Made by a program: the position numbers and the translations under genes. This document shows positions 55,865 to 64,000 of a DNA stretch of 64,000 bases, piece after piece. The notes under the pieces were generated by a model. The model was not told where the DNA came from and did not search any database. It saw nothing but the letters and a program-made list of their open reading frames with translations. Position 1 is the first letter of the stretch; each line of letters starts with the position of its first letter. The stretch spans positions 30,670,297 to 30,734,296 of the forward strand of contig OY294068.1 in the NCBI GenBank assembly GCA_958510875.1, in the 5' to 3' direction. The stretch is from Endomychus coccineus. Lineage: Eukaryota; Arthropoda; Insecta; Coleoptera; Endomychidae.

Positions 55865-56690
55865 ACAAATGACAAGACTCTTACTGAGATTAGGTAAGCA
55901 CGTCACTATATTCCAGGCAGAAGTTGCAGCAATACATCACTATGCTGAAGAGTTACTAAGACAAGAATTCAAGGAAAAGACCACGCCATGTACTCTGATA
56001 GCCAAGGGCCAATTAAAGCAATCAGCTCCATGCAGTCAGCTTCAAACTTGTCTGGGATTGCAAACAGCAACAAGAGTTGGGCAAGCAAAACAGACTGTCT
56101 TCAGCTTGGGTACCAGAACGCACAGGCTATAAGGATAATGAGCAGGCTGATTCACTGGCCCGAGAAGGAGCACGATCGGCCCCAATTGGTCCATAACCCT
56201 TCTGTGGTTTAGCAAAAGCGCTGCGAAAATCATATAACAGAGTTAGATGAAAAAATAATCTAGAGAATGGTGGAACAAGGCGCCGGGAATGAGACAAGTC
56301 AAAGAGTTTATTAGGGAACCATCACCAAAATTCACGGAGTACCTACTAAACGAGAATAGGATCATGGTTGACAGAGCATTGCAGACTCACCAAACACATG
56401 AATAACATCGGACTGGCAGACCCAACCATATGTAGGTTCTGAAAATATGTAGATGAGGAAACCTCAGGCTACATACTGTGGTACTGCTAAGGTCTGATGA
56501 GGGTATGGTGGACGAAACTAGGGTCTTTTTACCCCACAACTCCCGAGGTTGACGAACAGCCATCTATCTAACATGTGGTCAAGACTGGGTGACCCAATAG
56601 GTGGTTAGAGCCCTGAGGAGACTTAACACCGTCCTCGGTTCTAGCTACTAGACCTTCTCAGTATAGCATAGCGCATAGAAAGAGTGTTTT
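55865..56690 (+). mobile_element. LINE tail with RNase H (plus strand)
   Basis: In shifting plus-strand frames: HVTIFQAEVAAIHHYAEELL (RNase H second block), YSDSQGPIKAI, TGYKDNEQADSLAREGA (RNase H end), then LTKHMNNIGLADPTICRF and a Cys/His-containing WYC region near 56480. It matches the RNase H plus C-terminal CCHC organisation of R1/I-like LINEs. Confidence 0.75.
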
Positions 56691-57480
56691 TGTCTTCGCT
56701 AATGTTTTTTATAGTAATAATGCACTCTCACATGTATGCTTTGATGTCATTTTCATGCTACTCAGCGCAGCAAGAGTTGCTTTGCTGTCAGTGCATTTGC
56801 TGATGTGGGTTTGCGTTCTTTCTATATGCGCTGTTTGGGCACAACAGGGATATAGCCAGTATTTCCGCATAGTGGCGAGTTTGCCCAGAGGTATACTAAT
56901 ACCTTTACCTGGGCGTTTGCGATATATCTCTGCTCTCGCCTTTCCTAGGTCCAGATTTCATCATTCATACCATATTTCTTGTCGGAAGTATTTCGTGGTG
57001 ACATCCAATCCGTTGTCCTTGAATGAATGAATATGCTCCACTGATAGGTAGTAAGGTATGGTTGCCTTTTTGCCTTCCACAGTCCTATTGAGATAATTCG
57101 GTGGGCAGCTCTGGTTGCCGCTCCCTGTACAGTCAGGTGGAACGTTTACACCCCCATTAGAGCTCAAAATGCAGCCGTGAAAATACTTTTCCTAGATCCC
57201 TAGGATGAGCTTTCTCAGATGTTCCAGGCCTTATTTGGTAGTTCTAAGCACTGTTCTTTTCCACCACATCACCAACGCATACTTCAGCAAGGATTTAAGT
57301 ATGGTTTCGAAAAGCTTTCTTACGTACTATATATTTTGTTCTTGGTACGAAGTCCATTCATGATGAGAGCGTCGCGTCACGTTCACTGTCGCTGCCTAAG
57401 GGCATTCATAGTAAACATGGTCCATCAGGCGTTGAACAACTCAGTTCTGTAACATGAAATATTTGAGGGTAGAAAAATAT
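56691..57480 (-). mobile_element. LINE RT end plus RNase H (minus strand)
   Basis: The minus strand reads KSLLKYALVMWWKRTVLRTT and GLEHLRKLILGI near 57220-57300 (RT C-terminus). It then reads TTIPYYLSVEHIHSF-like text and CTDSKATLAALSSMKMTSK near 56770 (RNase H DSxAALxAL block). It has many stops. It abuts the plus-strand LINE tail at about 56690. Confidence 0.6.
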
Positions 57481-57589
57481 CACTTTGGAATGTTTATGAA
57501 AACATGGATTTGAAATAGAATAAGGAAGATCCACGACGTGGGTTAATGAAGTTCTTTTGTTGTTGCGGGGGTGAAGAAAGCCATCTCAA

Positions 57590-58500
57590 GGTCTACTGTA
57601 AGACACCATTCCAGGCATACTCACTAAAAACTTCACCCCCTTTGTAGGCTTGTCTTGGCTATTGCATCCGGTGACACTTATGCCTGCTGGCCCATTGTAT
57701 CTCGCCTATGTTTCGTTTCTTTACGGTATCCACTCAAGTACATTTGTACCTTGTACGAGTTTGTACAAGTCCTTTACAGGGTGAGAACTATATAATTCTG
57801 GTTCGTCGTTAGGCATTCCTAAAATTGACTGTCGTTCGCGATCCACCGCCTTGCATTTACAAAGTATGTGTGTCACTGTTTCTATATCCTTACCGCAAAG
57901 TCTGCATGTCAGGTCGCCATTGTACAGTCCCATTTTGTTAAGGTGCGCTTTTACTGGCGCATGACCAGTCATGAGCCCTGTTACGACTTATATTTTTCCC
58001 TTTTTAATTGTAATAGGTCTGTTGTTCTTTTGTTACAAGGGGCTTTGATGTATTTCTTCCCATGTTCGTTTCCTGAGATTTTTCCCAGTATTCTTTGTGG
58101 TTTTCCATGATCCAGTCTTCTACAGACCTTGGTGCTGTACGTTTTGGTACCCCCGTGGTCTTTTCTGGATCTGGAGCGTTCTCTGACCTTCTTTTTGCAA
58201 GTTCGTCAGCTTTTTCGTTGCCTGTCGTTCCCTGATGTCCCGGCACCCAAATCAGCTCAACGCGGTTTCAATCTACCAGTATTTCAAGTTCTTTTTTGTA
58301 TGTCCATACCAGACGGGATGTCACTTCCTGACTCCTCATTGCCTCAAGTGCAGCCTGACTGTCTGTAAATATATGGATCTGCTCATCATCGATGGCTCTC
58401 CGATTGTTTTCCTTCACACATTGGAGGATTGCCTATACCTCTGCTTGGAAGACAGAGGTGTGTTTACCCAATGAATAGCTCAAGCAAGTCTTTAGGTTTC
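57590..58500 (-). mobile_element. LINE tail with RNase H, third copy (minus strand)
   Basis: The minus strand gives DSQAALEAMRSQEVTSRLVW near 58340, PGHQGTTGNEKADELAKRRS at 58246, MTGHAPVKAHLNKMGLY at 57972, then CRLCGKDIETVTHILCKC (the CCHC terminal motif). Two short stops separate the 58004-58246 and 57721-57972 frames; otherwise it is the best preserved of the three tails. Confidence 0.85.
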
Positions 58501-58564
58501 TTGAATATTTAATGGAGTAACCTGCCACGTGTACATTTTTTAGACCAATATATTAAACTGAAAA

Positions 58565-58861
58565 ATGAAGGTGTACGTCAATTTGCGTACAACAAACACT
58601 AAGAGTTTGAAAATGATGAAAATTGGTAGCGCAAGGTATATTGTACTGCGTGTTGGATGTACAGCAGGTTTCATTCCTGGTACCGAACTAATGTTTCATT
58701 CGGAAACAGAGAATGTCGATTGTCAAAATAACTTGCTAAATTGGTTTCAATTTCAACTTTTAGTGAATTTAGAAGAACCTTCACCATCGTTTTGGATGAT
58801 TAATAAACTGCCAACAAGCACTCTCAAGAAATATGATATACAAGAATTGATAATAATATAA
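58565..58861 (+). pseudogene. DDE-superfamily transposase fossil
   Basis: The frame reads ARYIVLRVGCTAGFIPGTEL then LMFHSETENVD, then NWFQFQLLVNLEEPS, then NKLPTSTLKKYDIQE. It parallels the RLIVLHAG..GFIP.ALL.FKS ... WF..QLLPNLEEPS core of an insect-wide DDE endonuclease family. The block that should follow, with the catalytic Asp-Asn and Tyr-His, has been lost between EEPSPSF and NKLPT. It is dead as an enzyme. Confidence 0.5.
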
Positions 58862-58882
58862 TAATAATAATAATAATAATAT
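58849..58882. repeat. (TAA)n microsatellite
   Basis: Ten or so TAA units. It adjoins AT-rich sequence with several AATAAA motifs; it could be the 3' tail of a minus-strand LINE, but no coding part is seen. Confidence 0.85.
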
Positions 58883-59313
58883 TTATTCACCACCAAAAAT
58901 CTCAAATTACATAAACACAAAATTGGGGAATAAATAATAGGTTTACCACAAAAGGAGATCCTTGAATGTGGCTTTTCCAGGTGTTGAAAACCTGCTAACA
59001 TAAAATAAATTTCACCGTGAGAAACATTTTTTTCCTTGCAAACAACGTTGTGATTATTTGCACTATGAACTAGACACTCAGACACATATTTATACAAGGC
59101 AATAATTGTATAATGTACCCTAATATTTGCTTACAAATACTAAGTATTTTTTATTGCAACATACGAGGAAGTTGTTCTATATCGAGTTCTATGTTCATGT
59201 GTTATCGCGATCAGATCTTTTTTATGTTTATGTTGTTTAGACATCGTTGCAACAAAAAACAATTGCCGTATATCCAAGATGTGGGTTTCAGTATATAATT
59301 ATATATAAATATA

Positions 59314-60484
59314 TATATATATTTGTATGTTTTCTTGGTATATTGGTTCGTATATATACTGATAATGAAATAAAAATTCTGTTTTGACGTTTCGACAACG
59401 TTTATTGCCTTTATCAAAAATTGTTAATTGAATTAGTGTTTCCATGTAATTTAGAAAAGAATAGATGATTTCGATTAATGAAATGCGTCTGCAGCCGACT
59501 TGTGTTTTAAGATCCAATTAAAACTGCAGAAAACATTGGATCGGTTGTGAGTGAAAGAGTAATGTATGGCTAACTACAATTTGAAATAGATTGAATTTGA
59601 TTAAATACAAGACATTCCAATATTGTACAATTATAAATATCTATGAATTATTGTATGAATTAGTTACTCTATGATAAGTATTTCTATCATAACTATTCAA
59701 GTTTAAGATAATTCTATGGAATTTAACCTCAAAATTGTTACTCTATAGTGTCATACTTAAATAATACTTCATCTTTTTTAGGTTGAATTTTAAATAGACA
59801 ATGGAAAGTGGTACTTCAAATTAATAAAATTTTGTTAAGTTTGAATTAGATTATTGTACAGTTTCGAAAGATTGGAATCTATTTTGTCATTTACACAATT
59901 GTTCTTTTTAATTTGAATAGATTCTAATATCGAAACTGTACAATAATCTAATTCAAACTTAACAAAATTTTATTAATTTGAAGTACCACTTTCCATTGTC
60001 TATTTAAAATTCAACCTAAAAAAGATGAAGTATTATTTAAGTATGACACTATAGAGTAACAATTTTGAGGTTAAATTCCATAGAATTATCTTAAACTTGA
60101 ATAGTTATGATAGAAATACTTATCATAGAGTAACTAATTCATACAATAATTCATAGATATTTATAATTGTACAATATTGGAATGTCTTGTATTTAATCAA
60201 ATTCAATCTATTTCAAATTGTAGTTAGCCATACATTACTCTTTCACTCACAACCGATCCAATGTTTTCTGCAGTTTTAATTGGATCTTAAAACACAAGTC
60301 GGCTGCAGACGCATTTCATTAATCGAAATCATCTATTCTTTTCTAAATTACATGGAAACACTAATTCAATTAACAATTTTTGATAAAGGCAATAAACGTT
60401 GTCGAAACGTCAAAACAGAATTTTTATTTCATTATCAGTATATATACGAACCAATATACCAAGAAAACATACAAATATTACAAA
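59314..60484. repeat. 1.17-kb near-perfect palindrome with Penelope-like repeat sequence
   Basis: Arms of about 565 bp (59314 to about 59882 and about 59917 to 60484) around a short loop. The same 60-plus residues can be translated from each arm on opposite strands without a single difference, so identity is near 100 percent there. Each arm contains GTTGTCGAAACGTCAAAAC next to a TGATAAAGGCAATAAACG phrase, a pattern common in Penelope-like terminal repeats. AT repeats lie at both outer ends. Confidence 0.9.
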
Positions 60485-60506
60485 TGGTTCAAGAATATCA
60501 ACAAAA

Positions 60507-60610
<104 letters not shown>

Positions 60611-61328
60611 ATGATTTCATTTCATAGACAATAAAAATTTAAAAATAATAACTTACCGAACTTTGAAAATTAGAAAAGATCAAATAAAAAACATTTTATG
60701 GAATTAAAAACAATAATAAAAGCTAAATAATAGTTAGGATATTAATATTAACAATGTAAAACATAATAAACAACGATGTAATAGAATAAGAAGTGATAAA
60801 CAAGAACTTCAGTGAAAGTGAAGAAACGTTCAGTGTAACGAAATCATAAATCATAAGTAAAGTGATTACAAAACTATCATGAGATAGTACAAAACATTGA
60901 ATAATGTTATAGATATAAGTTAGGATTAGTAAATTTGAGTTATATAATGTTAAAAGAATGTTATTGATATAATATGGTATGTATTAGATTTAAGAATAAG
61001 TAACTGTCAAGAAAACCATAAATATGGGAATAATCATATTAATAATAACCCAATCATAGGTTATATTATACCAAAGTGTGGGGAAAAATGTAGGCAATAT
61101 TAATTTAAAAAGAAGGAATCACTAACAATTAAAATAAGTTGAAAATATCAAATAATTCAAAAAGTAAAGAATACTAAATTCTGATTGGTCAATAGGAATT
61201 TCCAATGTCAATCTGGTAACAATGAAGACTTGTGTCAGTTTCACAACAATTAACTTGGCATGCTTGATTTGAAAAGCAATCATCTCATAGGTTGTTTATG
61301 ACATAAAGTAGCGTCGGTTTTGGAGGCC

Positions 61329-61365
61329 TATAAAAACGAATCTGAAAGTAAAGAAGTTCAGTTTG
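61329..61365 (+). promoter_or_regulatory. LTR core promoter (TATA box and initiator)
   Basis: TATAAAA at 61329-61335 and the initiator TCAGTTT with its A at 61360. The 31-base spacing from TATA to +1 and the TCAGT initiator match arthropod core promoters. This would place the start of the element's transcript (R region) at 61360, with an about 890-base leader before gag. Confidence 0.55.
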
Positions 61366-62251
61366 CCATTACATCTGTAGAGTGAAAGTACTACTGCAAC
61401 TCACCAAAATTTTATAACCTATAAAAAACCAGTGAACGAAAGTGTTCCAAACTCCGATAGGTTCAAAGAAACCAAAGTTAATAAGTTTTATTAAAAGTCA
61501 ACGATAATTCTAAGTATCTGAATCCAGTAAAAAGGCTGTAGTAACCTCCAATTAAGAAGAAATCTCCAACGATTGCAATTCATCAATAATTTCAATAAAG
61601 CATCGAAAAGTTTCATGTTTTATCTAAAAGGATAAAACAAAGTATTATCAACAGTTCCTGAGTCTCAAGAAGAAGTAATCCAAATTAGTTACCTGTGATT
61701 ATTGTGAAAAAGCATAGTATTGTGTAAAAGTGAATCATCAACGAAATTATAAAAGAATTAAATTGAAAATTGCCAACATAGTTAAACACACTTTTGGATA
61801 TAAACTAAAAGTAAGTTTGTTTATTATATTCCATTGTAGTGTTATTTGTAAATCTGAAAGAAAGATTGTCGTTTGTAATTTTGTAAACAACTATTAATAT
61901 TGAATAGTTTTGAGGTTAAAGCTAGTTCTATGCTTAGAACATAAAATAAAATTGTAAATTAGAAACCCGAGATAAATAGAGTCATAGAGATTTAAATATA
62001 GAAATTTTTCAACATTCAAAGAATATTGTGTTTAATTCCATAAAATAATAATAAAAGAGAAAGTTCATTATTATTCATAATCAATAAATAAAAAGCTAGC
62101 CGGAAGAATAAATTATAATTATTAAATAAATAAAAACTCAGTAAGAGTTTACTTAATAATTGTCGCTCAAACGTGAGGCCATTTGAAAAAAAGAATAGAA
62201 CCGCGTATCAAAATAATTTAAAGAACTAGATTAATTAATAAGAAAGTAAAA

Positions 62252-63562
62252 ATGGAAGGAGATAGACAGAGGACTCCAGAATTGATAGGATTTGATCAAG
62301 AGGGTGAAATGATTAGTGCAGAAAGACCACCAATAATAGATAGTCAATCACAAATAATGATATTGCTTGAAAGTTTAAATTTAAAAGCTAATGAAACAAA
62401 TAAAAAAATTGAACAATGTAAGAATGAAACTAATGCTAGAATTGAACAAGGTATGAGTGATATAAGAGATGAAATTAAGAGAGTGAATGATAAATTTGAT
62501 AAAAGAACAGAGGAAATTATGAGAATAGTTGAAACTGAAAAAAAGGAAATAAGACAACATGTTGAAGAAAGTATAGATAATAAATTAGAAGAATATAATA
62601 GCTTTGTAAATAGAAAGTTTAATAATGTAGAGAAAGAAATAGATATTATGGAAAATAGAATGAATGATATGGGGAAGAATATTGAAGAGAATGTGAATGT
62701 GAATGTACAAAGTATGAAAGAAAATCAGGAAAAAATGATAAATGAACAAGATGAAAGAATAAAAAGAATTGAGAATAGATCCGAAGAGAGAATGAATATA
62801 GAATACAGAAATGTAGGTCATGAGAATACAATAAAATTTAATGGAAACATAAAATTATTACATCCATGCATTTTTGTTAAAGATTTGAAAAATGAAATAC
62901 AGTATGAAAGGAATATAGAGAGAATGAAAAAATTAATAAGAGAACGATTGGTTGATGAACCTTTGTTGTGGTTCAATTGCAAAGAAAGGGAATTAAATAG
63001 TTTAGATGAGTTTATAGATGAATTTTTAAAGAATTTTTGGGGTGAAAATGAGCAGTCGAAATGTCGAGAAAGGTTATATTTTAGGAAGTATATAGAAGGG
63101 ACTAGAAAAAGCATGAGTGCTTATGCACTTAGCCTATATAATGAAGCGCAATATTTAGAACCTAAAATGAGAGAGGAAGAGATAGTTTTATACATTTCAA
63201 GACAGTATCGAAGTCAAATATCTGAGGCAATAGCCATTGCAAATATTAAAAACATGAATCAACTACTATCATACTTAAATAGAATTGATAATAAGAATAA
63301 CATAGGAACTAGGCAACAATATGGATATAATGATAACAGGAACAATTACAGGGGAAATCAAAATTATAATAATAGATTCCAAAATAATAATTATCAAAAC
63401 AATTTTAGATATAGGGATAATAGAAGTCAAAATAATAATAATAATAGAAATAATAGTAGAAATGAAAACAATCAAAGGGAAGTAAACTGTAGTAGGATAG
63501 AAAGTAATATGGAAAGGGAAGACTCTTCAAGTCAAAATAATCAACAAAATCAGGATTTTTAA
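62252..63562 (+). CDS. Gag of gypsy-like retrotransposon
   Basis: 436 aa, uninterrupted. Residues 1-40 are acidic; about 45-175 form a long heptad-rich coiled coil; about 195-345 resemble the retrotransposon Gag capsid fold region, with IKFNG, LLWFNCKERELNSLDEFIDE, LYFRKY, SMSAYALSLYNEAQYL and EEEIVLYISRQY. From about 350 to the end it is rich in Asn, Arg and Gln. No CCHC zinc knuckle is present, so nucleic-acid binding may rely on the basic Asn/Arg tail. The role is assembly of the element's particle. Codon use is extremely A-rich compared with the phosphatase genes. It ends at TAA directly after a run of five T. Confidence 0.85.
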   Translation: MEGDRQRTPELIGFDQEGEMISAERPPIIDSQSQIMILLESLNLKANETNKKIEQCKNETNARIEQGMSDIRDEIKRVNDKFDKRTEEIMRIVETEKKEIRQHVEESIDNKLEEYNSFVNRKFNNVEKEIDIMENRMNDMGKNIEENVNVNVQSMKENQEKMINEQDERIKRIENRSEERMNIEYRNVGHENTIKFNGNIKLLHPCIFVKDLKNEIQYERNIERMKKLIRERLVDEPLLWFNCKERELNSLDEFIDEFLKNFWGENEQSKCRERLYFRKYIEGTRKSMSAYALSLYNEAQYLEPKMREEEIVLYISRQYRSQISEAIAIANIKNMNQLLSYLNRIDNKNNIGTRQQYGYNDNRNNYRGNQNYNNRFQNNNYQNNFRYRDNRSQNNNNNRNNSRNENNQREVNCSRIESNMEREDSSSQNNQQNQDF

Positions 63563-64000
63563 GAAAGCACGAATACCACGTTAATGTATTATATGAACAT
63601 CAGAGGGAATACATTGACTACGAACAGCAAAGGGAAGAAAATGAAAGTATAGGTTTAATTAAATTAAAAGGTTTTTTAAAAGGGAAAGAAGTAGAAATTA
63701 TGTGTGATACAGGATCAGAACTATCATTAATAAGGGAAGAGCTATTGTCTGAAATAAAATTAACAAATCAATTGAAAATACCAAAAGTAGAATTAGTAAA
63801 TATTAGTGGAAAGAAAATTACTGAAGTATCAAAAATGATTACTGAGCATGTTATAATAGGGAAGTCAAGTCTACAGATGCAATTATTTGTAGTGCCGAAT
63901 ATGAAATTGGATATTGTTATGGGAACTGATGAATTAGAAAAACATGGAATTATTATAGATTACGAGGAAAAGGAAATAAAGTTGTTAGATGAAATTATAA
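63553..64000 (+). CDS. Pol start of gypsy-like retrotransposon: aspartic protease (partial)
   Basis: Open in the -1 frame relative to gag, overlapping the gag end and continuing past the window edge. It reads GFLRKHEYHVNVLYEHQREY, then the protease: GLIKLKGFLKGKEVEIMCD, active-site DTGSE at 63706-63720, SLIREELL, then DIVMGTDELEKHGIIIDY (the hydrophobic-hydrophobic-Gly block). There is no ATG near the start, so expression probably uses -1 ribosomal frameshifting at the T run before the gag stop. RT, RNase H and integrase are expected beyond 64000 but are not seen. Confidence 0.8.

Noticed and set aside
60370..60420. Hammerhead ribozyme in the 59-60 kb palindrome
   Set aside because: GAAAC is present, but the CTGATGA core is not (TTGATAA) and helix II does not form cleanly.

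Overview
The window is AT-rich animal nuclear DNA from an arthropod, most likely an insect. The reasons are intron-bearing lipid-phosphatase genes of the wunen/LPP type, an arthropod-style TATA plus TCAGT initiator, and a dense load of mariner, jockey, R1/I-like, Penelope, hAT and gypsy elements. A beetle would fit, but the sequence does not prove it. I see no prokaryotic features, rRNA, tRNA or CRISPR.

Two host genes stand out. They are tandem plus-strand paralogues of a PAP2/LPP phospholipid phosphatase. Gene 1 has coding exons 14022-14163, 17552-18024 and 20386-20664 (297 aa). Gene 2 has coding exons 34827-34992, 47887-48365 and 54471-54767 (313 aa). Both have the same two coding intron positions and phases (1, then 0). 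Both also have a likely 5' UTR splice acceptor exactly 12 nt before the ATG. This is a local gene duplication. The introns of gene 2 have grown to about 12.9 and 6.1 kb, largely through transposon insertion.

Almost everything else recognisable is mobile DNA. 0.4-7.4 kb: LINE (RT plus RNase H) fragments, a hAT DUF4371 piece, a foldback element nested in another TIR element, and a scrambled Tc1/mariner fossil. 11.9-13.6 kb: a Penelope fossil. Gene 1 intron 1: a jockey fossil. 20.8-24.2 kb: a mariner copy and a nearly intact DD41D transposon with about 500-bp terminal inverted repeats. 25.5-34.1 kb: Penelope pieces, two palindromic TIR elements, a hAT element with a perfect 8-bp target duplication, jockey copies and a mariner-like fossil. 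Gene 2 intron 1: a LINE piece, a TIR element, a Penelope element whose terminal repeats carry hammerhead ribozyme-like motifs, a head-to-head repeat hairpin, a mariner copy, a minisatellite and a THAP-domain pseudogene. Gene 2 intron 2: a second THAP fossil, a TIR-bounded mariner and a 1.2-kb foldback just before the last exon. 55.8-58.9 kb: three LINE RNase H tails and a DDE fossil. 59.3-60.5 kb: a 1.17-kb near-perfect palindrome. 60.6-64 kb: the 5' part of a gypsy-like LTR retrotransposon with intact gag and the start of pol, cut by the window edge.

The most interesting signals are the four hammerhead-type motifs, the large near-perfect palindromes, and the DD41D element broken only by one base in a homopolymer. 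All protein calls come from reading motifs by eye. No database search was run, so family-level names are firmer than subfamily names.
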